64,000 nucleotides of DNA from Clostridiales bacterium 38-18 (GCA_001897605.1 MKTL01000006.1:101780-165779), one strand, 5' to 3'. Positions 1 to 9,092 are shown, counted from the first letter of the stretch. Notes: generated by a model from the sequence alone, not told the origin. Program-made: numbers and translations.

Positions 1-918
1 CCCACAGTCTCATTCAAAGATGTTGAGTCAGCAGTCAAGACCGTAAAGGCTCTTGAACTGCATGGCATCAACGTTATCGAAATCATGCTGAGGTCGAATG
101 CTTCTATAGATGCCATAAAAGCAATCAAGGATCATTATCCTGATTTCATAGTTGGCGCTGGTACCATTAAGTCCATTGAGGATGTTGAACGTACACTTGA
201 AGCCGGTGCTTCATTCTTCGTATTACCTTATTGGGATGAAGCCGTTGTCAATTATTGTCTTGAAAAGAATTTACCAGTCGTACCGGCTGTATCAAGTGCC
301 AAAGAAATCGCTTTAGCTGAGAAACTTGGATTAGAGTGTGTCAAGTTTTTCCCTGCAGAGCCATTAGGTGGTACAAGCGCTCTTGAGTTATATTCTGGTG
401 CATTTAAGACCATGAAGTTTATTCCGACTGGTGGCATAACACAGGATAATTTTAAATCGTATTTGAATTTACCTTGCGTTTCTGCAGTAGGTGGTGGCTT
501 TATGCTCGATAAGTCTGCACTAGAGAACAATGATTATATTGCTGTAACTGAGTCAATAGGTCAAACCATTTTAAAGCAGTTCAATTTTAGAACAAAGCAC
601 GTTGGAATTAATATGGATTCAGAAAGTGATGCTTTTTCACTAGCGGGTCAGATGGCATCTTTATTCGGAAAAACGATAAGGAATGGTAGCAAATCTGTCA
701 TGGTTGGTAGTGATGTTGAGGTCATGAAGTTTAATTACCATGGTGATAAGGGTCATATTGGCATCGCATCTGATGATGTAGATAGAGCTTACCATTACCT
801 CTCTAAAAGAGGCGTGATTTTTATAGAAGATACAATCGCCTATGATTCTCATGGTAAAATAAAGGTTGCCTATTTAAAAGAGTCCTACGGTGGGTTTGCA
901 ATTCATTTGATGAGGTGA
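1..918 (+). CDS. KDPG/KHG aldolase-type enzyme with C-terminal VOC-like domain (5' end outside window)
   Basis: The reading frame is open from base 1, so the start lies upstream. About the first 195 visible codons match class I 2-keto-3-deoxy-6-phosphogluconate / 4-hydroxy-2-oxoglutarate aldolase. An EIMLRS strand stands where the family has EITLRT, followed by VGAGT, the Schiff-base lysine in VKFFPAE (bases 343-345) and the phosphate-binding IPTGGI loop. The family cleaves KDPG or 4-hydroxy-2-oxoglutarate to pyruvate plus an aldehyde. The last ~107 residues (from about base 595) are an extra domain beginning KHVGIN and resembling a glyoxalase/VOC fold; plain Eda proteins are only about 210 residues long. 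The stop overlaps the translation signal of the next lyase gene, so the two are probably translationally coupled. The aldolase assignment is good; the exact substrate is not known. Confidence 0.85.
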   Translation, partial: PTVSFKDVESAVKTVKALELHGINVIEIMLRSNASIDAIKAIKDHYPDFIVGAGTIKSIEDVERTLEAGASFFVLPYWDEAVVNYCLEKNLPVVPAVSSAKEIALAEKLGLECVKFFPAEPLGGTSALELYSGAFKTMKFIPTGGITQDNFKSYLNLPCVSAVGGGFMLDKSALENNDYIAVTESIGQTILKQFNFRTKHVGINMDSESDAFSLAGQMASLFGKTIRNGSKSVMVGSDVEVMKFNYHGDKGHIGIASDDVDRAYHYLSKRGVIFIEDTIAYDSHGKIKVAYLKESYGGFAIHLMR

Positions 919-923
919 AAACG

Positions 924-1829
924 ATGAAAAAGTTAAAGGGTGTAATTACTGCTATGACAACGTGCTTTGATGAAAACGATCAAGTTGATGTCAGTGGCAT
1001 GCAAGAGTTGACAGAGTTTTTAATAGAGAGTGGTGTCAATTGTCTATATCCATGTGGGACGACTGGAGAAATGCACTTGCTATCAGTAGAAGAAAGAAAG
1101 CTTATAGCAGAAACCGTTGTGAACGCAGCAGCGGGTCGTGTTACGGTTTACATTCAGGTTGGTGCAATGACAACGAAGGATACCATAGAGCTTGCAAAAC
1201 ATGCCTTTGAAATTGGGGCAGATGGTATCGGTGTAGTCACACCAAGCTATTTCCATGTGAATGATGAAGCAATGATAGATTATTTTCTAGAGGTAGCATC
1301 GAGCGTGCCGGATCATTTTCCAGTTTATTTGTATGGCATACCGCAATGTGCAGGCAATGACATTAGCGCTTATGTTGCAGAGTCATGTGCAAAGCGTTCA
1401 AAAAACATTATTGGTATCAAATATAGTTATCAAGATATGCACAAAATTTGTGAGTATCTGAAGGTCAATAACGGTGATTTTTCAGTTGTCGTTGGACTGG
1501 ATCGATTATTTTTGTCTTCGTTGGCGATTGGCTGTGATGGGACAGTATCTGGCGTTTCTTGTCCTATGCCAGAACCATTTGTCAATGTATATAGAGCTTT
1601 TTTAAGAGGGGATTTTGAAACCGCTAAACGTTGGCATAACATTGCGCACGATGTTGTTGTCGATTTGAAAGCAGGATCAGACATGAGCATTTTCAAACAT
1701 GCGTTGGATGTAAGAGGTTTAAAGGGGGGATTTATGAGGAAACCACTGAAAACCATCGATGAAAATGAAAAAGAGCATTACACAGAAGTGGTGCAAAAGC
1801 ACTTAGGAGTATTTAATCAAATAAAATAG
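924..1829 (+). CDS. DapA/NanA-family pyruvate-dependent lyase
   Basis: A 301-residue (beta/alpha)8-barrel protein of the dihydrodipicolinate synthase / N-acetylneuraminate lyase superfamily. It has the GTTGE motif (residues 45-49), the catalytic tyrosine in YGIP (Y137) and the Schiff-base lysine in GIKYS (K166). Family members condense or cleave 2-keto acids through a pyruvate-lysine imine. A GTG lies upstream at 915, but ATG 924 has the GAGGTG ribosome site at the right distance. Next to a KDPG-type aldolase and a TTT carboxylate transporter, a catabolic role on a sugar acid or hydroxy-keto acid is more likely than lysine biosynthesis. That is an inference from context; sialic acid lyase or KDG aldolase cannot be separated by eye. 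Confidence 0.85.
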   Translation: MKKLKGVITAMTTCFDENDQVDVSGMQELTEFLIESGVNCLYPCGTTGEMHLLSVEERKLIAETVVNAAAGRVTVYIQVGAMTTKDTIELAKHAFEIGADGIGVVTPSYFHVNDEAMIDYFLEVASSVPDHFPVYLYGIPQCAGNDISAYVAESCAKRSKNIIGIKYSYQDMHKICEYLKVNNGDFSVVVGLDRLFLSSLAIGCDGTVSGVSCPMPEPFVNVYRAFLRGDFETAKRWHNIAHDVVVDLKAGSDMSIFKHALDVRGLKGGFMRKPLKTIDENEKEHYTEVVQKHLGVFNQIK

Positions 1830-1841
1830 GTGGAGGTTAAC

Positions 1842-2807
1842 ATGTCAAAGAGAGTTTTAAGTTTAGTTCTAGGATTAATTTTGATTATGGGTTTATTTGC
1901 AGGTTGTTCAGCTGGTAAGGACGAGTTTCCTAATAAAATTATTACCATCGTCGTTCCATATTCTCCAGGTGGTGCATCAGATACAGTTGCGAGACTTTAT
2001 GCACAAGAGCTTGAGAAAGCAATCGGTACTTCAATTGTCGTTACGAATAAAACAGGTGCATCAGGAGCAGTTGGTCTTGAAGCCGTTAAAAATAGCAAGG
2101 CAGATGGCTATACGATAGCTTATATGCCTGTAGAATCTACAATGATCAAATCTTTAGGCTTAACAGATATTACAAGTGACGATTTCACTTTTATCGGTAG
2201 AGCAATGACAATTCCTGCTGCAGTTACTGTAAGAAGTGATGCACCTTGGAATACTTTAGAAGAGTTCTTAACCTATGCGAAGGAGCATCCAGGTGAGGTT
2301 CAAGTTGGAAACTCTGGTACAGGTTCAATCTGGCACATTTCGGCGGCATTATTAGAAGATAATTCTGGTGCACAATTTACACATGTACCATTTGATGGTG
2401 CAGCACCAGCAATTGCAGCTTTAATGGGCGACAATATTCAAGCGGTAACCGTAAGTCCATCAGAAGTTCAATCTGGCGTTGAAAGTGGCGACTTTAAAGT
2501 GTTGGCAGTATTAGGAGAAGAGAGATCTTCAATCCTTCCTGATATTCCTACAGCTAAGGAGCTTGGCATCGATGTAGTCGCACAAGGCTGGGGCGCATTT
2601 GCGGTTCCTAAAGATACACCTGCCGATGTCGTTAAAATTTTAGAGGACGCATCAAAAACCGCTCTTAACAGTGACAATATTAAAAACCTATTAGCTGAAA
2701 GAGGCTTTGAGCATGCTTATATGAGCGGCTCAGACATGGATAGCTATGCAAAAGAGCAATTGGATAAATTTTCTGAGTTGATTCCGAAGTTAGGTATTGT
2801 ACAATAG
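1842..2807 (+). CDS. tctC: TTT transporter solute-binding lipoprotein (TctC family)
   Basis: A 321-residue lipoprotein. The signal peptide ends in a lipobox (LFAGC), so it should be lipid-anchored outside the membrane. The mature protein shows the Bug/TctC hallmarks: an early ITIVVPYSPGG strand-turn, then the DTVAR helix. TctC proteins bind carboxylates such as citrate or other di- and tricarboxylates and deliver them to TctA/TctB. ATG 1842 is chosen over the upstream GTG at 1830 because GGAGG lies at 1832-1836. It sits 12 bases after the lyase gene and precedes tctB and tctA, so the ligand is probably the substrate of the upstream aldolases. Confidence 0.92.
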   Translation: MSKRVLSLVLGLILIMGLFAGCSAGKDEFPNKIITIVVPYSPGGASDTVARLYAQELEKAIGTSIVVTNKTGASGAVGLEAVKNSKADGYTIAYMPVESTMIKSLGLTDITSDDFTFIGRAMTIPAAVTVRSDAPWNTLEEFLTYAKEHPGEVQVGNSGTGSIWHISAALLEDNSGAQFTHVPFDGAAPAIAALMGDNIQAVTVSPSEVQSGVESGDFKVLAVLGEERSSILPDIPTAKELGIDVVAQGWGAFAVPKDTPADVVKILEDASKTALNSDNIKNLLAERGFEHAYMSGSDMDSYAKEQLDKFSELIPKLGIVQ

Positions 2808-2840
2808 ACTTATAAGTGAATAAGTTTAATCATTCAGTGT

Positions 2841-2869
2841 GGAAGGGTGATTCTTGGAATCATCCTTTC
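2841..2869 (+). promoter_or_regulatory. Intercistronic hairpin between tctC and tctB
   Basis: Bases 2841-2853 pair with 2857-2869 over 13 base pairs (two G-U) around a three-base loop. No U-tract follows directly, so it looks less like a terminator than a 3' stabilising or partial read-through hairpin. Such elements commonly let the binding-protein gene be expressed above its permease genes; that role is inferred. Confidence 0.6.
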
Positions 2870-2931
2870 AGCTGTATGTCTATCTTTAAAATCTTATTCA
2901 TAGAAGAAATTTGAGAACAAAGGAGCCAAAT

Positions 2932-3387
2932 ATGTATAAAAAGAACATGATTTCCAGTATCTTATTTATCATTTTAGGTGGGTTGTTTATGAAACCTTCA
3001 CTAGATTTAGGTTTGACCTCGACAACCTCGGATGGTGTCCCAGGAGCTGGTTTTTTTCCTTTCTTTATGGGTCTAGGCATCGTAATTTTAGGATTAATTT
3101 TATTCATCACTGCATTAATACAACAAAAGAAACTGACAGAGCCTCAAGAAAAAACCGTCGTAAATCGTGAGAATGTACGTAATGCTATCGTGATGACGTT
3201 TATCATATTGGTCTATATTCTTCTGTGGAAGCTGGTCGGTTATTATTTAGCGACATTTATCGCGGCATTTTGCGTCAATTGGTACTTTAAAAGAAGCTGG
3301 ATTTTCACAATTGGTTTTTCTGCTGTTTTTGTCCTATTGATTTATGCGATATTTACCGCTGGCCTTAAAATTCAGTTTGTCATGTAA
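2932..3387 (+). CDS. tctB: TTT transporter small membrane subunit (TctB family)
   Basis: A 151-residue hydrophobic protein with about four predicted membrane segments, the usual size of TctB. An early glycine-rich loop (GVPGAGFFPFFMG) is typical of the family. TctB pairs with the large TctA permease in secondary, ion-driven uptake of carboxylates. ATG 2932 follows AGGAG at 2920-2925; a longer TTG reading at 2911 would place the ribosome site inside the gene. It lies 11 bases before tctA. Confidence 0.88.
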   Translation: MYKKNMISSILFIILGGLFMKPSLDLGLTSTTSDGVPGAGFFPFFMGLGIVILGLILFITALIQQKKLTEPQEKTVVNRENVRNAIVMTFIILVYILLWKLVGYYLATFIAAFCVNWYFKRSWIFTIGFSAVFVLLIYAIFTAGLKIQFVM

Positions 3388-3398
3388 GGAGGATCATT

Positions 3399-4904
3399 AT
3401 GGAATGGGCAGCAGCTTTTGACCAAGTGTTACATTTAAATGTTATGTTTTACCTTTTAGTCGGTGCTATTATTGGAACCGTGGTTGGTGCGTTACCAGGC
3501 TTATCGGCAACAATGGCGATCGCAATCTTGACACCGCTTACATTCTGGCTTTCGCCAAATGAAGGGTTTGCTATGCTAATTGGCGTATGGAACTCAGCCA
3601 TCTTTGCTGGAGGCATCTCTGCAATTTTAGTTAATACACCTGGAACACCAGCTTCAATTATGCAGTCCTTAGATGGTTACAAAATGTATACCAAAGGGCA
3701 GGGTGGACTTGCGCTGGGGATCAACGTTATTTATTCTGTTTTTGGTGGTGTCTTTAGTACCCTAATGCTAATGTTTTTCTCGTTTCCTATTGCCAGATTT
3801 GCGATTAAATTCGGCCCGACGGAATACTTCGCAGTTGCACTTTTGGGAATGTCAATGATGATAGCAGTTTCAGAAAAATCGATTTTAAAAGGGTTAATAG
3901 TAGGATTAGCAGGGGTTTTAGTCTCTACTATAGGACTAGATCCTATACTTGCTGTTAAACGATTTACCTTTGGTAGTACAGATCTTATAGCTGGCGTAAC
4001 GTTTTTACCTGTTATGATCGGTATGTTCGGAATTGGTGAGGTACTTAATCAAATCTACGAGCGAGATAAAGCAGTGGAAGCAGTTGAAGAAGCACAAAAG
4101 AAACAAAATCTCAAGCTAGGTAGGGTTTTACCTACTAAAAAGCAGTTTTTAAGCTTGATTCGTCCTACGGTTATCGCAGGTGCTATCGGCAGCTTTATCG
4201 GTGCAGTTCCAGCAGCAGGAGGCGATATTGCTTCTATCATCGTCTGGGGTCAATCTAAGAAAATGTCTAAGCATCCTGAGGAATATGGAGAGGGCTCAAT
4301 TGAAGGGCTTGCTGCAGCTTCAACAGCTAATAATGCCGTACTGGGCGGGGCGCTGACGACTATGCTGACGCTCGGTATTCCAGGCGATGCAGTAAGTGCA
4401 ATTTTGATTGGATCTTTAATGATGTACGGGATGCAGCCAGGACCAAAAATGTTTACAGAAAATAGCAGTTTTGTCGCAACAATTATTTTATTGATGCTTT
4501 TGGCAAATGTTGTTATACTATTCCTAGGGCTTGCAACTGCAAAGGCTTCAGCTAAAGTTCTCAATGTTAAGAAAGAAACCGTTTGGGTTGCGGTTACACT
4601 TTTTTGTATCGTAGGTGCATTTTCACTTAATAACAGTGTATTTGATGTAATGATTATGCTAGCAGCAGGAATATTAGGCTTTTTATTTAAAAGAGGTGGA
4701 TTTGTTCCAGGTCCATTTATCCTTGGTTTACTTTTAGGAAGCTTGTTAGAAGCCAACATGAGACGTGCTCTTGTGATGTCCCGTGGTAGCTATGCAATTT
4801 TCTTCACTAGACCGATCACATTGGTCATTTTTATATTCATTACCATTTCACTAGTTTATCCAACATTAAAGAGTCAACTTTCAAAGAGAAAAAAAGCAGC
4901 TTAA
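3399..4904 (+). CDS. tctA: TTT transporter large permease (TctA family)
   Basis: A 501-residue polytopic membrane protein, full length for TctA (about 500 residues, 12 or so segments). It has the conserved N-terminal GTVVGALPGLSATMAIAIL stretch and the repeated glycine-proline loop GIPGDAVSAIL near residue 330. It forms the transmembrane channel that works with TctB and the TctC receptor. A strong AAGGAGG site precedes ATG 3399. The operon order C-B-A is common. Confidence 0.95.
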   Translation: MEWAAAFDQVLHLNVMFYLLVGAIIGTVVGALPGLSATMAIAILTPLTFWLSPNEGFAMLIGVWNSAIFAGGISAILVNTPGTPASIMQSLDGYKMYTKGQGGLALGINVIYSVFGGVFSTLMLMFFSFPIARFAIKFGPTEYFAVALLGMSMMIAVSEKSILKGLIVGLAGVLVSTIGLDPILAVKRFTFGSTDLIAGVTFLPVMIGMFGIGEVLNQIYERDKAVEAVEEAQKKQNLKLGRVLPTKKQFLSLIRPTVIAGAIGSFIGAVPAAGGDIASIIVWGQSKKMSKHPEEYGEGSIEGLAAASTANNAVLGGALTTMLTLGIPGDAVSAILIGSLMMYGMQPGPKMFTENSSFVATIILLMLLANVVILFLGLATAKASAKVLNVKKETVWVAVTLFCIVGAFSLNNSVFDVMIMLAAGILGFLFKRGGFVPGPFILGLLLGSLLEANMRRALVMSRGSYAIFFTRPITLVIFIFITISLVYPTLKSQLSKRKKAA

Positions 4905-4929
4905 AATTTAACGAAAGGCAGTGTATTGA

Positions 4930-5739
4930 ATGAGTAAGAAAGATACTGTAGAAGTGTGGAAAATTAATACAATAATTAAAGCGACAGGTATCTTGAAATT
5001 ATTTACAGGTAAGAATCCTAACTGGTCGTATAATCAATTGGTTCAAGAGACGAAAATGCCTAAAAGTACGCTGTCAAATCTACTCAAAACGCTCGAGTTT
5101 ACAAGATTACTTGAAAAAGATGAGCATACGCAGCTCTATCATCTAGGTCTTGAGATTTTAGAAATGAGCTACAGTGCTCGAAAAGCATTTAATATCATCG
5201 AAACGGCGATGCCTTTTTTAGATGATTTACAGCAACGTACAGGTGAAATCGTTTATTTCTGTGTACCAAAGGATGGAAAGGTGCTATACCTTGAGGCAAG
5301 CTATCCAGCAAGTAAAAGCGTCGCTTACTCAGTAACGGGAAAAACACTGAATATGCACTGTACGGGAGTTGGAAAGGCAATGCTTTCTAAGCTTTCCTCC
5401 GATGAAGTAAAAACAATTGTAGATTATTACGGACTTCCCAAATACACTTCAACAACGATAACCAGCTACGAGGGTTTGGTTGATGAGCTTGAAGCCATTA
5501 GAAAAAGAGGCTTTGCTATCGATAATGGCGAGGAAGCCTACGGTGTTAGATGTATCGCAGTACCCATTGTAAATGGCGATCGCGTTATTGGCGCTGTAAG
5601 TATTTCAGGTTCTACCTTGAGTATGAAGGATGAAAAGTTCGATGAGTATGCACCGATGCTGATGGAAGTTGCAAATACTTTGGCACGTAGTGCAGATAAG
5701 TTTCCTGAGTCAAATATTTTGCCTCCAGAAAGAGAATAG
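4930..5739 (+). CDS. IclR-family transcriptional regulator
   Basis: A 269-residue protein with an N-terminal winged helix-turn-helix (roughly residues 15-75; the recognition helix region includes MPKSTLSNLLKTL) and the larger C-terminal IclR effector-binding domain. The latter contains the family's GVGKAMLS and GVRCIAVPI segments. IclR proteins usually sense a small aromatic or organic acid and control the adjacent catabolic genes. It follows tctA by 25 bases on the same strand, so it is probably co-transcribed and may autoregulate the aldolase/TTT operon. The effector cannot be told from sequence. Confidence 0.9.
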   Translation: MSKKDTVEVWKINTIIKATGILKLFTGKNPNWSYNQLVQETKMPKSTLSNLLKTLEFTRLLEKDEHTQLYHLGLEILEMSYSARKAFNIIETAMPFLDDLQQRTGEIVYFCVPKDGKVLYLEASYPASKSVAYSVTGKTLNMHCTGVGKAMLSKLSSDEVKTIVDYYGLPKYTSTTITSYEGLVDELEAIRKRGFAIDNGEEAYGVRCIAVPIVNGDRVIGAVSISGSTLSMKDEKFDEYAPMLMEVANTLARSADKFPESNILPPERE

Positions 5740-5761
5740 ACTCATTTAATACCACAATAAT

Positions 5762-5825
5762 AAATCCTGTTGATCAGAAATGAAATTTGAATTCATTTTC
5801 GGTTCAACAGGATTTTATTTTTTGA
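5762..5825 (+). terminator. Rho-independent terminator after the IclR gene
   Basis: Bases 5762-5773 pair with 5804-5815 over 12 base pairs, with a second inner stem in the loop, followed by a T-rich tract. The 3' arm overlaps the stop codon of the convergent EamA gene. Confidence 0.8.
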
Positions 5826-6649
5826 ATTTTATAGTTGAGATAGCCGGCCATTATGATCAGCGATGCACCTATAAAAGCGACAAAGTCAGGTGTCTCATGC
5901 CATAAGATCAAGCCCCAGAGCAGAGAAAACACAATTTCAATGTAGTTATAAATAGAAAGCTCAGAAGCGGGGGCATATTTATAGGCATTTGTCATAAATA
6001 ACTGTGCAGTCAAAGCAAATGCACCGATTGCAAGCAAGCTTAGCCCTTCTGTTAATGAGGGTATTTCAAAGCCCTCGAGTATCATAAATGGTATTAGTAC
6101 TATACTTGAGAACAAGCAAAAATAAAATACAATCACTGTAGATTTATCATATTGGGTTAATCGCCTTATAACGGTATAGGCTGCGCCAGAGCAAACCGCG
6201 GAAGCCACAGCGATCAGAGCAGGAAAAATCTGAAAGTCAAATGATGGCTTTATAACCAAAAGTGCGCCAAGAAGACCAAGTAAAATGATCCACACCTGTC
6301 CCTTTAAGTAGGGCTCTTTTATAAATACCAATGCGAAAACCACCACGAAAATGGGAGATAATTTATTGAGAATTACCGCATCTGCCAGTGGTAAAAGGGA
6401 AAGAGCAGAATAATAAAAACCGACTCCAGCGAGTCCAAAAAAGGCTCTTAAAAACATTAATTTAGGGGCATTTATGACGAATGGAACCTTATTGCGAAGC
6501 ATCGTTACTGAGATTGCCAAAAGACCCACAAAGTTTCTAAAGAATACCTTCTCAGATAGTGGTAAATTGGGTACGCTTTTCACAGCAAGCGCCATTAATG
6601 AGAAGAAAAATGCGGATGTGAGTATATAGACGATGCCTCTTTTTTTCAT
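5804..6649 (-). CDS. EamA-family (DMT) metabolite exporter
   Basis: A 281-residue, very hydrophobic protein with two repeated EamA halves, about ten membrane segments in all; the N-terminal half carries FFRNFVGLLAI and the C-terminal half SIYNYIEIVFSLLWG. Members export or import small metabolites such as amino acids or drugs; the substrate here is unknown. The open frame extends upstream to 6715, but ATG 6649 has CAGGAG just before it and the extra residues are not hydrophobic, so the shorter form is chosen. It lies 13 bases downstream of the lipoprotein gene on the same strand and may share its transcript. Confidence 0.88.
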   Translation of the reverse strand: MKKRGIVYILTSAFFFSLMALAVKSVPNLPLSEKVFFRNFVGLLAISVTMLRNKVPFVINAPKLMFLRAFFGLAGVGFYYSALSLLPLADAVILNKLSPIFVVVFALVFIKEPYLKGQVWIILLGLLGALLVIKPSFDFQIFPALIAVASAVCSGAAYTVIRRLTQYDKSTVIVFYFCLFSSIVLIPFMILEGFEIPSLTEGLSLLAIGAFALTAQLFMTNAYKYAPASELSIYNYIEIVFSLLWGLILWHETPDFVAFIGASLIIMAGYLNYKIQKIKSC

Positions 6650-6662
6650 AGCGCTCCTGCGG

Positions 6663-7253
6663 TTAATTAAATGTAGTAATAGGGTTGGCTTTGATAATTG
6701 CCTCAACTTCTTCATAGCCCTTCAGATATGAGAAATTATACCTTGGCGGTAAAGCAAACACATAGCTATCGTTTTCTGCAAGCTGTGTCGGAGGGATAGG
6801 TGCTGCACTTACTGTGAATATCTCAGACTCAACCTTCTGCCACTGTTCCTTTGTAAAAACTAAAATCGGAAAGTCCTGTGTAGGGTCTGACTCTGTCCAT
6901 TCTGGATGACGTAGGATGATTTCAGGACCATTTTCATTTGCATCTGTAGGTTCGCTCACCCAAGTAGCATCGACCACACTAAAGCCATCCCAGCTCTCTG
7001 GTAATGCAACGCTGATGCCATATTGCTCATTGGTATATACGACAGAATCTGATAACGCAATCTCATTTGTCGAGGTTATGGCGGTTGATTCTGTAGTTTC
7101 TGTTAGATCGGTCGCTCCAGTAGCTTCGGTGATTTCCTTTTCAGTTGATTCAGTTGTTTGAACGGTTGATCGTCCATCTGTACTACAAGCTGTAAGAGCA
7201 AGCACTGTGGTCAGTACGAGTCCGAGTTGTAGGATTAATTTGTAGGCCTTCAT
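6663..7253 (-). CDS. Predicted lipoprotein of unknown function
   Basis: A 196-residue protein with a signal peptide ending in the lipobox LTACS, then a Thr/Glu/Ser-rich linker (about residues 25-65) as often seen in cell-wall-spanning lipoproteins. The rest is a small globular domain beginning YTNEQYGISVALPESW. That last stretch resembles the start of PsbP-like/DUF lipoprotein domains, but I do not recognise the family. It lies upstream of the EamA exporter on the same strand. Surface location is well supported; no function is claimed. Confidence 0.75.
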   Translation of the reverse strand: MKAYKLILQLGLVLTTVLALTACSTDGRSTVQTTESTEKEITEATGATDLTETTESTAITSTNEIALSDSVVYTNEQYGISVALPESWDGFSVVDATWVSEPTDANENGPEIILRHPEWTESDPTQDFPILVFTKEQWQKVESEIFTVSAAPIPPTQLAENDSYVFALPPRYNFSYLKGYEEVEAIIKANPITTFN

Positions 7254-7369
7254 AATATCACTCCTTTAATATTTTGTTTGTACGTGTGATATTATAAATT
7301 TTATACCGAAATTATGAATAAATTTTGAATTTAAGATTATTCTTTAAAGTCTATTTAATCTTACCACAA

Positions 7370-8548
7370 TTAGCCAAGGAAAACACCCAGTAGGATTGCA
7401 GCGAGCACCAACAGTGGCGCAGGGACTTTTTTTGTAGCCAGTAAAACGACGGTAAATAATGTGACAGCGAGGTTAATCGGCGTAAAGCCACTTTTTTGCA
7501 TCAATATGATTGATGCAACGGCAATTAGCCCACCAGCAACGGCGTTGATACCTCTAAGTGATATTTTTATTCCCTTAATAGCTTTAAGCTGTTCCCAGAT
7601 AGGATAGATAAAGTAGATTAAAAGGAGGCCGGGTAAAAAGATACCGATACCGCTGATGATGGCTCCTAGAACCTGTATGAGCCAGCCGTGACCTCTGGCA
7701 GCCATACCACCAGCATATGCACTAAAGCTAAACATAGGACCAGGTAAGCCTTGAACAAGACCGTAGCCGGTCAAGAATTCTGCATTTGTCATGTATTGAT
7801 AGCCATCGACGAGTTCACTGTGCATCACTGGAACTACGACCTGACCTCCGCCAAATACTAGGTAGCCATATCGATAAAAGCTTTCAAATAAATGAACGAG
7901 AACGTGGTCAACCGTTAAAGTCAATAGTATACTAACCATTGCAATCCCAATAAAAGCTATAAAGTATCCCCATTTTGGAGTAAGCCTAACACGTTCGAAT
8001 AATTGGTCTTCTCCAGATGCAATAACACTGATAATACCCCCAACTACTAAAACGGTTGGAAAGATCCATGGGGATCTTATAAGGTAGGTGATTATAGCAC
8101 TTGATACAAAGAGGAAAATCGTCAATTTATCAGTTACAACCTTTTTCCCAATTCGATATGCAGCCAAAATGATAAAACCAACCGCCATTGGTCCAATATA
8201 CTTTAAGAGGTCATCTGAGATATTTCTAGCTCCTAAGAACTGGTATAAAAAGGACAAAAGCGTCATTAAGGAGATAACCGGTAAAGCCCATACCAGCATA
8301 GTTAGAAGTGCTAATAGGGGGCCACCAGTTTTATAGCCAATAGAAACGATCGTTTGTGTACTGGTTGGACCGGGAAGTATGCTACAAAGTGCAATTAACT
8401 CAACCAGCTCTTCTTCAGTTAAATACTTCTTTTTAATGACCATCTGGTCTGTAAATACGCCATAATGCGCTTCTGGTCCACCATAAGCGCCCAATGAGCA
8501 GATAAATACATCCTTTAGAAAAGTGCCTTTATTTAATTTTGTGCTCAT
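7370..8548 (-). CDS. chrA: Chromate transporter (ChrA, two-domain form)
   Basis: A 392-residue membrane protein with the two homologous halves of long ChrA proteins. The N-terminal half has the family motif GPTSTQT after the CSILPGP stretch; the second half has FGGGQVVVPVMHSELV and VQGLPGPMFSFSAYAGG. ChrA exports chromate by an ion-coupled mechanism in characterised bacteria; many homologues have other anion roles. ATG 8548 follows AAGGAG. It is divergent from a PadR regulator across a 144-base gap that holds repeated operator-like sequences, so the PadR protein may control it. Confidence 0.93.
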   Translation of the reverse strand: MSTKLNKGTFLKDVFICSLGAYGGPEAHYGVFTDQMVIKKKYLTEEELVELIALCSILPGPTSTQTIVSIGYKTGGPLLALLTMLVWALPVISLMTLLSFLYQFLGARNISDDLLKYIGPMAVGFIILAAYRIGKKVVTDKLTIFLFVSSAIITYLIRSPWIFPTVLVVGGIISVIASGEDQLFERVRLTPKWGYFIAFIGIAMVSILLTLTVDHVLVHLFESFYRYGYLVFGGGQVVVPVMHSELVDGYQYMTNAEFLTGYGLVQGLPGPMFSFSAYAGGMAARGHGWLIQVLGAIISGIGIFLPGLLLIYFIYPIWEQLKAIKGIKISLRGINAVAGGLIAVASIILMQKSGFTPINLAVTLFTVVLLATKKVPAPLLVLAAILLGVFLG

Positions 8549-8618
8549 AAAATCTCCTTGATAATTTTTAATATTATTTTGTAATTATTTCAAAATCCAT
8601 ATACAATTAGAAATATAA

Positions 8619-8665
8619 ATGATATAAATAGTCGATATCTAAAGTCGATAACGTAATACGATATC
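8619..8665. promoter_or_regulatory. Putative promoter and PadR operator in the chrA-padR divergent gap
   Basis: A TATAAA hexamer (8623-8628) is followed at once by three near copies of a GTCGATA-type element: GTCGATATC (8631-8639), GTCGATAAC (8644-8652) and ACGATATC (8658-8665). Placed between a -10-like box and the padR start, these would suit autorepression. The repeats are seen directly; the operator role is inferred. Confidence 0.5.
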
Positions 8666-8692
8666 AATAATATACCCTAAAGGAGATGCTTT

Positions 8693-9001
8693 ATGCAAGA
8701 AAAAATTATGAGGAAGCTTTTTTTAGGTTTTATACAAATTCATATTCTACATCATGCTAAAAAGGAAGCCATCTATGGTAGTTGGATGCTCGATGAGCTT
8801 GCAGAGCACGGTTATGATATCAGCCCAGGCTCGCTTTATCCCATTTTGCACGATATGGAAAAGGGTGGCCTATTAGAAGTCTCTGAAAAGGTAGTGGAGG
8901 GTAAAATAAGAAAATACTATACAACCACCGGTTCGGGAGAAGCCGTGCTGTTGGAAGCGCGAAACAGAGCATTTGAGCTCTTTAAGGAAATAGAATCCTA
9001 A
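8693..9001 (+). CDS. PadR-family transcriptional regulator
   Basis: A 102-residue protein of the short PadR class: a winged helix domain with the YGSWMLDEL helix, the PGSLYPILHDMEKGGLL recognition segment and the KYYTTTGSG wing. There is little C-terminal dimerisation helix. PadR proteins repress nearby transport or detoxification genes and respond to phenolics, drugs or metals. It is divergent from chrA and follows GGAG at the end of the operator-bearing gap, so control of chrA and of itself is the natural inference. Confidence 0.9.
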   Translation: MQEKIMRKLFLGFIQIHILHHAKKEAIYGSWMLDELAEHGYDISPGSLYPILHDMEKGGLLEVSEKVVEGKIRKYYTTTGSGEAVLLEARNRAFELFKEIES

Positions 9002-9015
9002 TTCATAAATGTGGT

Positions 9016-9044
9016 TTGACGAGGTAAGATAGAAGTGTTATAAT
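9016..9044 (+). promoter_or_regulatory. Sigma-A-type promoter
   Basis: TTGACG (9016-9021) and a perfect TATAAT (9039-9044) are separated by 17 bases, 48 bases before the start codon of the reductase-like gene. The gene therefore has its own transcript and does not depend on padR. Confidence 0.8.
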
Positions 9045-9092
9045 TTCTAAATGAGAATTAATATCACTAAAGCATATATAGAGAGGACTAAT

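Noticed and set aside
4250-4759. 169-codon open frame on the minus strand
   Set aside because: It lies wholly inside tctA in the opposite strand, has no ribosome site and no recognisable protein features; it is a shadow of the tctA codon bias.
7320-7370. AAGATT/AATCTT inverted repeat after chrA
   Set aside because: Only six base pairs with a long loop and no clear U-tract; too weak to call a terminator.
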